In this document: piece by piece, positions 19,715 through 28,814 of the stretch
Layout: the number at the start of each line of letters is the position of its first letter
How positions within the stretch are numbered: the first letter of the stretch is position 1
Position numbers and translations under genes: made by a program
Assembly: GCF_030687395.1 (NCBI RefSeq)
Contig: NZ_CP117430.1
Span: 2,914,001-2,978,000 of the forward strand
DNA length: 64,000 nt
Source: Pseudomonas wuhanensis
GTDB taxonomy: Bacteria; Pseudomonadota; Gammaproteobacteria; Pseudomonadales; Pseudomonadaceae
Direction of reading: 5' to 3'
The notes under the pieces: model-generated
What the model saw: the letters and a program-made list of their open reading frames with translations, nothing else
Told to the model about the DNA's origin: nothing
Databases searched by the model: none

Positions 19715-20827
19715 CTACCAACGCAACTCGAAGGCATTTTTCGCGCCCGGCTGGAGGCTGCTGCCCAAGCGTATGCACTCGCGAGAAAGGGTGTCGTGCA
19801 GCCATTGACGGTCATCCCCTTCGGCGCGACAGAGGCGAAAGCGACGCAGGCGGGTGGGTATCAGCTCCAGTGACTTGAGGTTCCCGCCCGGGTCCAACGA
19901 GGCAAAGTACAGAAGGCCCAGGTCGCCGCGAAAGTCTGTGTGGCCCTCGATGCCTTCGTAGTCGTTCAGCAGATCACCGCAGCCATAGAGAATCAGGCGT
20001 TCGCGGTACACCTCGATGCCCTTGATGTGGTGCGAGGAATGCCCGTGCACCACGTCAACTCCGGCCTCGTCGATCAAGGCATGGGCGAACCGGACTTGCT
20101 CGCGCGGGATATCGAACCCCCAGTTGCCGCCCCAATGAATGGAGGCGACCACCAGATCGCCCGGTTTTTTGCTCTCGAGAATCCGTTCGGCCACAGGGCG
20201 CAGGCTGTGCATCGTCAGATCTTCCAACCGCGCGACGCCCGCGCGCTTGTCCGTGGCGGCCCAGTCCAGCGGAATGCCGCTGTCGGGTACGCCGAGGCCA
20301 AACACCAGCAAGCGCCGCCCGCCGGGCTGCGGCAGCACGGCGGGCGCTTCGGCAGATTGTCGGTTGTGCCCGGCGCCGGCGCTGCACATACCGTTGCTCG
20401 ACAAGGTATCCAGCGTATCGGCCAGGCCGGCGGCCCCCCAGTCCAGCACATGGTTGTTGGCCAGCACGCAGCAGTCGATGCCGGCTGCGCTGATGGCCGG
20501 GAAGTTCTCCGGGCTCATGCGGTAATTGATGCCCTTTTGCTCCGGTCGTCCACGGCGGGACACCGCAGTTTCCAGATTGATGATGCGTGCGTGTGGCTGG
20601 CGAAGTTCAAACTCATCCAGCGCAACGCCCCAGACATAGGTGAAATCAACGGGGAGGGGAATCGGGCCATTGAGTCGTTCTGCCAGCCGGACATAAACGC
20701 CGGCATGCTTGACGTAGTCTTCGTAAAGCCGCGGATCGCCAGGATACGGCAGTACTGCGTCGATGCCGCGGGCAGTCATGACATCGCCGGCGAGAAACAG
20801 CTTCAGTGAATCGGTAACAGCTGCCAT
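19715..20827 (-). CDS. CapA family protein (PGA_cap metallophosphoesterase fold)
   Basis: A 370-residue protein of the CapA/PgsA family. Conserved segments are LFLAGDVMTARGID near the N-terminus, INLETAVSRRG, NYRMSPENFPAI, ANNHVLDWG and SIHWGGNW...HALIDEAGVDVVHGHSSHH with the family's metal-ligand histidines. There is no signal peptide or membrane anchor, unlike capsule-type CapA. No polyglutamate genes are nearby, so a capsule role is not supported and its substrate is unknown. GGAGG precedes the ATG. Confidence 0.8.
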   Translation of the reverse strand: MAAVTDSLKLFLAGDVMTARGIDAVLPYPGDPRLYEDYVKHAGVYVRLAERLNGPIPLPVDFTYVWGVALDEFELRQPHARIINLETAVSRRGRPEQKGINYRMSPENFPAISAAGIDCCVLANNHVLDWGAAGLADTLDTLSSNGMCSAGAGHNRQSAEAPAVLPQPGGRRLLVFGLGVPDSGIPLDWAATDKRAGVARLEDLTMHSLRPVAERILESKKPGDLVVASIHWGGNWGFDIPREQVRFAHALIDEAGVDVVHGHSSHHIKGIEVYRERLILYGCGDLLNDYEGIEGHTDFRGDLGLLYFASLDPGGNLKSLELIPTRLRRFRLCRAEGDDRQWLHDTLSRECIRLGSSLQPGAKNAFELRW

Positions 20828-21027
20828 GGCACCCTCCAGGATCAGGAGTAAGCATCTGTTTTAAAACAAATATATTTTTGTTTCGGCCTTCCCAGGCGAA
20901 GCAAAAGTTGATAAATTCCCGCCCGTTCTTGCAGAGGCCCCAACAGGGCTTGTAGCGCAAGGACGCAACATCTCGATGTGGCCCGCAAGCCGAAAACTCA
21001 GCGCCGGGCACTCGCAGCAACAGATAC

Positions 21028-21102
21028 AGGGGCGTCGCCAAGCGGTAAGGCAGCAGGTTTTGATCCTGCCATGCGTTGGTTCGAATCCAGCCGCCCCTGC
21101 CA
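21028..21102 (+). tRNA. tRNA-Gln (anticodon TTG)
   Basis: The acceptor stem AGGGGCG pairs with CGCCCCT. The D-arm is CGCCAAGCGGTAAGGC, the anticodon stem GCAGG/CCTGC encloses the loop TTTTGAT with anticodon TTG, and the T-loop is GGTTCGAATCC. CCA is encoded. The 75 bases form a complete cloverleaf. Confidence 0.93.
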
Positions 21103-21176
21103 TTTTCCTGATACTCATCCAAGTATGGCCTCCGCCGGCAGGTATTGCGGGAGTCCCGGATGATTGTCTTTACAGA

Positions 21177-21210
21177 AAACGCCAGTGCCGATCCGGTCTG
21201 GCGTTTTTTT
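21177..21210 (+). terminator. Intrinsic terminator downstream of tRNA-Gln
   Basis: AAACGCCAG pairs with CTGGCGTTT and is followed by a run of T. It lies 75 bases after the tRNA, which fits transcription termination of the tRNA transcript. Confidence 0.85.
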
Positions 21211-21254
21211 ATGCCTGCAAATCCCTCTGGGTGACGCCTTTAACATTCAGCCGT

Positions 21255-21299
21255 CTTGCGAGCGCAGCGAGCGCGGCGCCGTAGCGGCGCGCTCGCAAG
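21255..21299. repeat. Strong GC-rich inverted repeat at the 3' end of rlhA
   Basis: CTTGCGAGCGC (21255-21265) is perfectly complementary to GCGCTCGCAAG (21289-21299), and an inner GGCGCC/GGCGC section extends the fold. It lies just past the rlhA stop and has no T-tract. It is a possible terminator or mRNA-end stabiliser. Confidence 0.6.
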
Positions 21300-21303
21300 T
21301 CAC

Positions 21304-23301
21304 TCAGTGGGGCGCGCGAGGGATGGTCTTGAGCAGGTCTTCAGGGCTGATGTGGCCGACAACCGGCTGCACGCTGCCCGGTTGCGGCAGGTCAAGGATG
21401 TGTCCCTTCATCTTGCCGATCACGTGCATCTCGCAAGGCTTGCAGTCGAACTTCAGCGTCAGCACCTCGTCACCATGCACCAGCTGCATCGGCGCGACCT
21501 TGGTGCGCACGCCGGTGACACCCTTGGCCTGCTTGGGGCAGAGGTTGAAGGAGAAACGCAGGCAGTGCTTGGTGATCATCACCGGCACCTCGCCGGTCTC
21601 CTCGTGAGCCTCATAGGCCGCGTCGATCAGCTTGACGCCGTGCCGGTGATAGAAGTCGCGGGCTTTCTGGTTGTAGACGTTGGCCAGGAACGACAGGTGC
21701 GACTCCGGGTACACCGGTGGCGGATCGGTCTCGGCCTTGCGACCACCCCGTGGGTGAGCCTTGATGCGGGCCGCGGTCAGCGCTTCGATGACTTCGCGAC
21801 GCAAGGCCTTGAGCTGCGAGTTGGGGATGAAATATGCCTGCGGTGCATCCAGCTCAATTGCGGTGGCGTGGTACTGAGTGGTGCCCAGTTGACCGAGCAG
21901 GTCGTGCAGTTGCTCCAGGGCCTGTTCCGGCTTGTTGGCCAGACCGAAAGGACCGTCCAGGGCGACACTGGCGCTGACACCTTCTTCGCTGGTGGCGGTC
22001 AGTTCCAGGCGATCCTCGCGCAGGCGGGCGACCCAGGCCAGACCCACCCGGCGCTCGGCGGAGGTCTTGAGCAGGGCCTGTTGCCAGTTGTGGTCGAGGT
22101 TGCGGTTCAGCGGGTGATTCGGTCGCAGCTGGTGCAACCCCGTGGGCATTTCGTTGGGCTCCACACGATAGCGGTAGCGCTTTTCCCCGTCCTCTTCGAA
22201 CTCGCCCTTCGGCTCGGCGATGTTGGTGCGCCAGCCCACCACCTCGCGCTTGACCAGCACATTGAGGCCGTCGCCGTTGGACAGCGGTTCGTGGGTGACC
22301 ACCAGCAGATCGCGCTTGCCGACTTTCTCCACCACGCCCACCGGCAGGCCGGTGAAGGTGGGTGTGTCGAAGGCGCCGATGTCGATCTTGCGGTCGCTGA
22401 CGAAGTAGTCGGTGCTGCCGCGGTGGAAGGTCTTTTCCGGGTCGGGCAGGAAGAAGTGCGCGGTGCGGCCGCTGGACGCGCGGGCCAGGTCCGGGCGGTC
22501 TTCGAGAACCTCGTCCAGGCGCTGGCGATAGTAGGCGGTGATGTTCTTCACATAGCCCATGTCTTTGTAGCGACCCTCGATCTTGAACGAGCGCACGCCG
22601 GCTTCCACCAGCGCGCGGATGTTGGCGCTCTGGTTGTTGTCCTTCATCGACAGGAGGTGTTTTTCGTAGGCGATCACACCGCCTTTTTCGTCCTTGAGGG
22701 TGTACGGCAGGCGGCAAGCCTGGGAGCAGTCGCCACGGTTGGCGCTGCGGCCGGTCTGCGCGTGGGAAATATTGCACTGGCCGGAGAACGCGACGCACAG
22801 CGCGCCGTGGATGAAGAATTCGATGGCCGCGTCGGTCTCGTCGGCAATGGCGCGGATCTCTTTGAGGTTCAGCTCGCGGGCCAGTACCAATTGGGAGAAG
22901 CCGGCCTGGTCGAGGAACTTCGCCCGCGCCAGGGTGCGGATGTCGGTCTGGGTGCTGGCGTGCAACTCGATCGGCGGGATGTCCAACTCCATCACGCCCA
23001 GGTCCTGGACGATCAGCGCATCGACGCCGGCGTCGTACAACTGGTGGATCAGCTTGCGCGCCGGCTCCAGCTCGTTGTCGTGCAGGATCGTGTTGATGGT
23101 GGTGAACACCCGGGCGTGGTAGCGACGGGCGAATTCCACCAATTGGGCGATATCGCTCACCTCGTTACAGGCGTTGTGGCGGGCGCCGAAGCTCGGGCCC
23201 CCGATGTACACGGCATCAGCGCCATGCAGGATGGCCTCGCGGGCAATGGCCACGTCGCGGGCGGGGCTGAGCAGTTCCAGGTGATGTTTGGGTAGGGACA
23301 T
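21304..23301 (-). CDS. rlhA: Peptidase U32 family, 23S rRNA 5-hydroxycytidine synthase
   Basis: A 665-residue U32-family protein. Its length and the C-terminal extension beyond the U32 core match RlhA (YdcP), which hydroxylates C2501 of 23S rRNA, better than the shorter TrhP (YegQ). Visible segments are LLSPARDVAIAREAILHGADAVY, HASTQTD, and the iron-sulfur-type cysteine set (GALCVAFSGQC, NRGDCSQACRLPY). KIEGRYKD and a Cys-containing C-terminus (FDCKPCEMHVIGKMKGH) follow. It is a single gene; the family normally acts on RNA rather than as a protease. Confidence 0.85.
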   Translation of the reverse strand: MSLPKHHLELLSPARDVAIAREAILHGADAVYIGGPSFGARHNACNEVSDIAQLVEFARRYHARVFTTINTILHDNELEPARKLIHQLYDAGVDALIVQDLGVMELDIPPIELHASTQTDIRTLARAKFLDQAGFSQLVLARELNLKEIRAIADETDAAIEFFIHGALCVAFSGQCNISHAQTGRSANRGDCSQACRLPYTLKDEKGGVIAYEKHLLSMKDNNQSANIRALVEAGVRSFKIEGRYKDMGYVKNITAYYRQRLDEVLEDRPDLARASSGRTAHFFLPDPEKTFHRGSTDYFVSDRKIDIGAFDTPTFTGLPVGVVEKVGKRDLLVVTHEPLSNGDGLNVLVKREVVGWRTNIAEPKGEFEEDGEKRYRYRVEPNEMPTGLHQLRPNHPLNRNLDHNWQQALLKTSAERRVGLAWVARLREDRLELTATSEEGVSASVALDGPFGLANKPEQALEQLHDLLGQLGTTQYHATAIELDAPQAYFIPNSQLKALRREVIEALTAARIKAHPRGGRKAETDPPPVYPESHLSFLANVYNQKARDFYHRHGVKLIDAAYEAHEETGEVPVMITKHCLRFSFNLCPKQAKGVTGVRTKVAPMQLVHGDEVLTLKFDCKPCEMHVIGKMKGHILDLPQPGSVQPVVGHISPEDLLKTIPRAPH

Positions 23302-23420
23302 GTTTTTTTAGTCTGGCTTGTCACGGTCAAGGTGCGCATTGTAGCGGCGAAACGTTTGACCGGCACCCGTAGGCTGCCCGATGGCGACTGTTTGCTGAGC
23401 GGGGCCGTCGGATTGGCCCA

Positions 23421-23457
23421 AAAAAAATGGACCTCTTTTCAGAGTGTCCATTTTTTA
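23421..23457. terminator. Bidirectional terminator after the peptide transporter operon
   Basis: A-rich AAAAAATGGAC pairs with GTCCATTTTTT across a CTCTTTTCAGAG hairpin. It has A and T tracts on both sides and lies 58 bases past the end of the binding-protein gene at 23515. Confidence 0.85.
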
Positions 23458-23514
23458 TTGCTGGATCAGTACGGGTTGCGCTGGTGCTGCTTGCTTAAGC
23501 GCAACAGCCACTCC

Positions 23515-25029
23515 TTAGTTCTTCACCGTTTCCTCAAGAGAGAAACGCCCCAGCGGGTTTTGCTGGAAGTTTTCTATGTTCTTGCGCGAAATATTGATGT
23601 ACGGGCTGTAGTAAAGGTCGATCCAGTTGACATCCAGTTTGGCGACCTTTTGTAAGTCGACGTACATCTGTTCACGCTTGGCCGGGTCCGCTTCCACTCG
23701 GGCAGCCGACACCAGATTCTTGACCTTGTCGTTCTTGTAGCGGGTCATGTAGTTCATGTTGGTGTCGTGGCCCAGAACGAAGGTGGTCTTCTGGTCCGGG
23801 TCGAGGATGTCGTTGGTCCAGTACATCACGGACAGGTCGTAGTCACCGTCGACCAGCATCTGCCAGCTCTGGGTGGGGTCGACCTTTTGCAGGGTGGCGG
23901 TCACACCGACGGCCGCCAGTTGCTGTTGAACCAGCACGGCAATCTGCTCATCGGCTTCGTTACCAGCGTTGACCACATAGTTCAGCTTCATGCCCGCTGC
24001 GCCGGCATCGCTCAGCATCTGCTTGGCTTTGGTCGGGTCGAATGGACGTTTCAAATTGTCGGCGTAGTGGTAAAGCGAGCCCTTGGGGATGTAGGAGTAA
24101 GCCTCCTGGCCATGGCCGAAGGTGACGGTATCTACCACCGATTTTTTGTTGATGGCCATGTCCAGTGCCTGACGTACTTCAGGCTTGCTCAGCAGCCCGT
24201 GCTCATGGTTGATCAACAGGTGATCTTCCCGAGTGGAAGGGTCGGAGTGGATGGTCAGGTTGGGATCCTTGCGCAGCGCATCGACTCGCGAAAACGGTAC
24301 GAAGATCGCGGAGTCCAGCTCGCCTGCCTGCACCTTGAGCATCCGGGTATTGTCGTCCGGAATGGAAATCCACTCCACGCCATCCAGGCTGACCCTGTCG
24401 GCCTGCCAGAAATGCGGGTTCTTCTCTAACTTCACACGATCGCCGCGCAGCCACTCCTTGACGAAAAAGGCCCCTGAGACCACAGGCTCCTGGGCATAAG
24501 CATCTTCGCCCATGCGGGTCATGGCCTTCTGCGAGAGAACCGACACGGTCGGTGAGGCCAGTTGCGAGAGGAACGGTACCGACGGGGTGGTCAGGGTGAC
24601 GACCAGGGTTCGCGGATCGGCCGCTTTCGCCGTGTCGATCAGTTTGTAGGCATCGCTCCACAGCGAGGCTTTGTTATCGCGAGTGCGCAACAGACTGAAT
24701 GCCGCGTCATCGGCTGTGATCGGTGAGCCGTCGGAGAATTTCGCCGCGCGCATTTTGAAGGTGTAGGTCAGGCCATCGTCGGAGACTTTCCAGCTTTCAG
24801 CCAAGCCGGGTTCCATCTTGCTGCCGGCCTTGTCGACCCGGATCAGTGTGTCGTAGACATTGGAAAACACCCAGGTATCGCGGTTTTGCGCGCTTTTGAT
24901 CGGGTCGAACGTGGTGCTTTCTTCACGGCAACCGATGGTGAGTACACCCGCCGCCTGAGCGATACCGCTGGCAAGGGTGCAAGCGGTCAATGTGGCTGCG
25001 GCGAGCAATTTCAAATGCCTGGATCTCAT
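23515..25029 (-). CDS. Peptide ABC transporter periplasmic binding protein (family 5)
   Basis: A 504-residue DppA/OppA-type binding protein. The signal peptide is MRSRHLKLLAAATLTACTLA...AQA, then GVLTIGCREESTTFDPIKSAQN. Family motifs LAESWKVSDDGLTYTFKMR and FSDGSPITADDAAFSL are present. AAGGAG is 7 bases upstream of the ATG at 25029; a TTG two codons earlier is unlikely. It is the last gene of a minus-strand operon running from the hydrolase at 29702 through two permeases and two ATPases. In PipR systems a transporter of this kind brings in the peptide or plant-derived inducer; that role is inferred from context. Confidence 0.9.
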   Translation of the reverse strand: MRSRHLKLLAAATLTACTLASGIAQAAGVLTIGCREESTTFDPIKSAQNRDTWVFSNVYDTLIRVDKAGSKMEPGLAESWKVSDDGLTYTFKMRAAKFSDGSPITADDAAFSLLRTRDNKASLWSDAYKLIDTAKAADPRTLVVTLTTPSVPFLSQLASPTVSVLSQKAMTRMGEDAYAQEPVVSGAFFVKEWLRGDRVKLEKNPHFWQADRVSLDGVEWISIPDDNTRMLKVQAGELDSAIFVPFSRVDALRKDPNLTIHSDPSTREDHLLINHEHGLLSKPEVRQALDMAINKKSVVDTVTFGHGQEAYSYIPKGSLYHYADNLKRPFDPTKAKQMLSDAGAAGMKLNYVVNAGNEADEQIAVLVQQQLAAVGVTATLQKVDPTQSWQMLVDGDYDLSVMYWTNDILDPDQKTTFVLGHDTNMNYMTRYKNDKVKNLVSAARVEADPAKREQMYVDLQKVAKLDVNWIDLYYSPYINISRKNIENFQQNPLGRFSLEETVKN

Positions 25030-25061
25030 GGTCAAACTCCTTCTTGATGAGTGCGTTGTTT

Positions 25062-26033
25062 TTAAAACAGTGGCTCTTCGAGCACGCAGTCGTAACGGCG
25101 AGCGTCGAGTTGACGGGTAGGGGGCGCCACCTGGCTACAGGTGGGACGAACGTAGCGACAGCGCGGGTGAAAAGCGCAGCCGGATGGCAGCTGCAAGGGG
25201 CTGGGCGGTTCGCCGGACAAAGGGTCGGTGGGTAGCGCCCGGGTTGGGTCGATTTGCGGAATCGACTGGATCAGTGCGGCGGTATAAGGATGTCGCGGGG
25301 AGCGGAATACGTCCTCCACGGGGCCTTCTTCGACAATCTTGCCCAGGTACATCACCGCCACCCGATCACAGAGCCGGCGAACGATCGCCAGATCATGGGC
25401 AATGAACACAATCGCCAGGTTCATGCGCTGGCGCAGCTCCAGTAGCAGGTTGATGATCTGGCCCTGAATCGACACGTCCAGCGCGGCCACGCATTCATCG
25501 GCAACGATCAGGCGCGGCTCCACGGCCAGCGCACGGGCGATCCCGACACGCTGGCATTGGCCGCCGCTCAAGGCGTGTGGTTTACGGGAGGCCAGCTCGG
25601 GGCGCAGACCGACCAGGGTCAGCAGTTCATCGACTCGGGCGGCAATCAGCGATTCCGGCACTTTGCGTTGTACCCGGAGCACTTCCGCCAGGGTCTGGCC
25701 GATGCTCAGGCGTGGGTTGAGAGCGGCGTAAGGGTCCTGAAAAACCATCGCCGTCTCATGACGCAGCCTCTCGATGTCAATCTTCCCTGCGTGGGCCATG
25801 TCGATGCCGTCGAACAGCACCTGCCCGGCGTAAATCTCGTTAAGGTGCAGGATCGCCCGCCCCAGGCTGCTTTTGCCACTGCCCGACTCGCCGACCAGCC
25901 CGAGCGTTTCTCCGGCCGAGAGGGTCAGCGAAACACCGTTGACCGCTGTCAGCCATTGCCGGTTCATGCCCAGCAAACCAGTGCCCGGAGCGGCGAAGCG
26001 CACGTGCAGATCCTTGACCTCGAGCAGGGTCAT
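25062..26033 (-). CDS. Peptide ABC transporter ATP-binding protein (DppF type)
   Basis: A 323-residue ATPase. Walker A GESGSGKSS, the signature LSGGQCQRVGIARAL and Walker B LIVADECVAALD are visible. The C-terminal oligopeptide/dipeptide cysteine region (GCAFHPRCRYVRPTC) is typical of peptide and nickel importers. Walker B reads DECVAALD where DEPVSALD is usual, so Pro is replaced by Cys. The frame is open upstream, but the ATG at 26033 overlaps the previous stop as ATGA. Confidence 0.9.
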   Translation of the reverse strand: MTLLEVKDLHVRFAAPGTGLLGMNRQWLTAVNGVSLTLSAGETLGLVGESGSGKSSLGRAILHLNEIYAGQVLFDGIDMAHAGKIDIERLRHETAMVFQDPYAALNPRLSIGQTLAEVLRVQRKVPESLIAARVDELLTLVGLRPELASRKPHALSGGQCQRVGIARALAVEPRLIVADECVAALDVSIQGQIINLLLELRQRMNLAIVFIAHDLAIVRRLCDRVAVMYLGKIVEEGPVEDVFRSPRHPYTAALIQSIPQIDPTRALPTDPLSGEPPSPLQLPSGCAFHPRCRYVRPTCSQVAPPTRQLDARRYDCVLEEPLF

Positions 26034-27016
26034 GAGCGGTCTCCGGCGGCCAAGGGGTAATGGCAAGCGATGCGGTGTCCATGGCTGACGGGCTGCAAAC
26101 TCGGCATCAGTGTTGTGCAATGGTTGCCGATTTGCTGGCAGCGCGGATTGAAGCGGCAACCGTGGGGCAGGGCATCGAGCAGGGGCGGTTGCCCGGCGAT
26201 GGTTTTGAGCAATGCGTGACCGTGACTGGTGGCCGGCTGACAGTCGATCAGCCCAGCGGTGTAAGGATGGCGTGGATGGGCCAGCACCTCGTGTTTGTTG
26301 CCGTGCTCGCACAAGCGTCCGGCGTACATCACTGCAATCGAGTCGCAGGTCTGGGCAACGACCCCCAGGTCATGGGTGATCAAGATGATTGACAGGCCGC
26401 GCTGATCGCGAAGATCCAACAGCAGGCGCAGGATCTGCGCTTGCACCGTGACGTCGAGGGCAGTAGTGGGCTCGTCGGCGATCAGCACGTTCGGGTTGCA
26501 ACCCAGCGCCACGGCGATCATCGCTCGCTGGCGCATGCCGCCGGAAAATTCGTGAGGGTAACTGTCGACTCGCCGCTGCGGATCGGGAATACCCACTTGC
26601 CGAAGTACGTCGATGGCCTGGGCCCGGGCTTCACGCTTGCTGGCGCCTTGGTGCAGACGAATACCTTCGCCAATCTGTTCGCCAATGCGCATCAACGGGT
26701 CGAGATGGCTGCTGGGGTTCTGGAAAATCATCCCTAATTGGCGCCCACGCATGCGGCGCATGCCGGCCTCGTCCAGATGCAATAGATTTTCCCCCGCCAG
26801 TTGCACGGTTGTGCCTTCGACTCGCAGGTTGGGCGACGGCAGCAGTCTCATTAACCCCCGACAAGCCATGGTTTTGCCGGAGCCGCTTTCCCCCACCAGT
26901 CCGAGCACCTCACCCTCGGCCAGGTCAAAGGACAAGCGATCCACCAGGGTCACCTCGTGCTCACCCTTACGGGCGATGACGCTGAGTTCTTCGACCTTCA
27001 GCAAAGGCGCACTCAT
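26030..27016 (-). CDS. Peptide ABC transporter ATP-binding protein (DppD type)
   Basis: A 328-residue ATPase with Walker [10 protein letters not shown], the Q-loop [20 protein letters not shown], signature [15 protein letters not shown], Walker [15 protein letters not shown], and the C-terminal Cys cluster [15 protein letters not shown]. It works with the DppF-type partner downstream. Starts and stops overlap by 4 bases on both sides. Confidence 0.92.
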   Translation of the reverse strand: MSAPLLKVEELSVIARKGEHEVTLVDRLSFDLAEGEVLGLVGESGSGKTMACRGLMRLLPSPNLRVEGTTVQLAGENLLHLDEAGMRRMRGRQLGMIFQNPSSHLDPLMRIGEQIGEGIRLHQGASKREARAQAIDVLRQVGIPDPQRRVDSYPHEFSGGMRQRAMIAVALGCNPNVLIADEPTTALDVTVQAQILRLLLDLRDQRGLSIILITHDLGVVAQTCDSIAVMYAGRLCEHGNKHEVLAHPRHPYTAGLIDCQPATSHGHALLKTIAGQPPLLDALPHGCRFNPRCQQIGNHCTTLMPSLQPVSHGHRIACHYPLAAGDRS

Positions 27017-27867
27017 GAGCGTTCACCCAGATGTTCGGCAACAGCGTCGGCCAGCAGACTGAAGCCCATGGCCAGGGTGACGATCGCCAATCCCGGAAAG
27101 GTGCAGATCCACCAGGCGGAGGTGATGAAACTCTGGCCCTCGGCGACCATCGTGCCCCACTCGGCGGTGGGCGGTTGAACCCCGAGGCCGAGGTAACTGA
27201 CCGCCGCGCCGTTGAGCAACACCAGCACCGCATCGGACATGGAAAACACGATCGAGCCGAACATAGCGTTCGGCAGCAGGTGCCGAAACAGAATGCGCCC
27301 ATGGCCGAAGCCGAGGCTTTTGGCGGCCAGGGCGAAATCGCTTTCCTTGAGTATCAGGATCTGCGAGCGGATCAACCGTGCGTAGGACACCCAGCCCACC
27401 AGTGCCATGGCGATGTAGAAACTCATCAGGCCAGGGCCGAGGATCGCCATGATCGCCAGCATTAACACCAGGAACGGGAAGGCCAGGATGATATCGATCA
27501 GGCGCATGCAGAACGTATCGAAACGCCCGCCGATATAGCCGGACAAGGCCCCGACACAGGTGCCGATCAGAAACGGAAAAATCACCCCGATCACGGCCAG
27601 CTGCAAGTCAATGCGGGCCGACCAGATCACTCGAGACAAGACGTCGCGGCCAAAATTGTCGGTGCCGAACGGGTGGGCCAGATGGGGCGCCAGCAGGCGA
27701 ATATCAGTGTTCTGGGCGATTGGATCGAAGGGCGCGATCCAGGGCGCGAAGATCGCCAGCACCAGCCAGCCGAGCAGGATTGCCAGGCCCAATCCCATTG
27801 CCAATCGAGGATTGCGCAAACCCAGGCGCAGGTTCAGTCGAGGGGCAACTGTTGCCTGACTGCTCAT
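27013..27867 (-). CDS. Peptide ABC transporter permease (DppC type)
   Basis: A 284-residue inner-membrane protein with about six helices. It has the DppC-type segment HPFGTDNFGRDVLSRVIWSARIDLQLAV near residue 75 and the ATPase-docking loop AAKSLGFGHGRILFRHLLPN. The start at 27867 (MSSQATVAPRLNLRLGLR) overlaps the upstream permease stop as ATGA; the longer open frame upstream lacks permease character. Confidence 0.92.
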   Translation of the reverse strand: MSSQATVAPRLNLRLGLRNPRLAMGLGLAILLGWLVLAIFAPWIAPFDPIAQNTDIRLLAPHLAHPFGTDNFGRDVLSRVIWSARIDLQLAVIGVIFPFLIGTCVGALSGYIGGRFDTFCMRLIDIILAFPFLVLMLAIMAILGPGLMSFYIAMALVGWVSYARLIRSQILILKESDFALAAKSLGFGHGRILFRHLLPNAMFGSIVFSMSDAVLVLLNGAAVSYLGLGVQPPTAEWGTMVAEGQSFITSAWWICTFPGLAIVTLAMGFSLLADAVAEHLGERS

Positions 27868-28811
27868 CGGATGTTCACGCGTGGATCGATGGCTACCGTG
27901 ATGACATCGGCGAGAAAGTTTACCGCCACGGTGGCGCAAGCCAGCACCATCGCAACTCCTTGGACCACCATATAGTCTCGAGTGAAGATGCCTCGGACCA
28001 ATAACTGGCCGATCCCGGGAATGGCGAACAGACTCTCGATGACCACTGTGCCGCTGATCAACCAGCCGATGTTCACCGCCAGCAGGTTGACGGCGGGTAC
28101 GAGCGAGTTGGGCAGCACATGGCGACGAAACACCGCGTCTTCAGTCAGACCGCGAGCCCGGGCTGCCGTGACATGGTCGGCTTGCAGTTCCATCAGCATG
28201 CTTGCCCGCAAATTGCGCACCAATACCGCTGATAACGCCAGGGCAATGGTCAGGCAGGGCAGGACCATGTGGTGCAGTTTGTCCAGCCAGGAACGGCCGT
28301 AGCCGGAAACCGGGAACCAGCCCAGTTGCACACTGAATAGCAGGATCAACATGATCCCCAGCCAGAACGCCGGCATGCCGAGCCCGGCGGTGGTGAACAG
28401 GCGGATCAGGTTGTCGCCCCAGCCACCCTTGTTACGGGCCGCAACGGTGGCCAGCGGCACCGCGATCAACATGGCCAGCAGCACACTGCCAAGCACCAGA
28501 AACAGCGTGGGCTCGATGCGCGTGCTGATCAGTTTCAAGGCGTCGACCTTGTACAGCAATGACTGGCCGAGGTCGCCGTTGAACAGGTTTTTCAGGAAGT
28601 AGAAATATTGCATCCACAGCGGCTGATCGAGGCCGAACTGAGCGCGAACCCTGAGCAGCCCCTCCGGCGTACTGCGCGAGCCGAGCAGGGCGCGCGCCGG
28701 GTCGCCGGGAATCGAGCGCACCAGCACAAACGTGATGAGACTGATGCCAAACAGCACCGGTAGCAGTTGCAGGGGCCGTGACAGGATGAAACGGTAACGC
28801 GACAGATTCAT
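27864..28811 (-). CDS. Peptide ABC transporter permease (DppB type)
   Basis: A 315-residue inner-membrane protein. The first helix and signature LLPVLFGISLITFVLVRSIPGDPA at the N-terminus are classic DppB. The docking loop is TAARARGLTEDAVFRRHVLPNSLVP. It lies 3 bases downstream of the hydrolase gene at 28815 and overlaps DppC, so peptidase and transporter form one transcript. Confidence 0.92.
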   Translation of the reverse strand: MNLSRYRFILSRPLQLLPVLFGISLITFVLVRSIPGDPARALLGSRSTPEGLLRVRAQFGLDQPLWMQYFYFLKNLFNGDLGQSLLYKVDALKLISTRIEPTLFLVLGSVLLAMLIAVPLATVAARNKGGWGDNLIRLFTTAGLGMPAFWLGIMLILLFSVQLGWFPVSGYGRSWLDKLHHMVLPCLTIALALSAVLVRNLRASMLMELQADHVTAARARGLTEDAVFRRHVLPNSLVPAVNLLAVNIGWLISGTVVIESLFAIPGIGQLLVRGIFTRDYMVVQGVAMVLACATVAVNFLADVITVAIDPRVNIR

Positions 28812-28814
28812 CGA

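Noticed and set aside
19715..20827. Capsule or polyglutamate synthesis role for the CapA-like protein
   Set aside because: No signal peptide, membrane anchor or capB/capC-type genes nearby.
21256..23295. 679-codon plus-strand frame
   Set aside because: It is antisense to rlhA along its whole length; no domain is recognisable.
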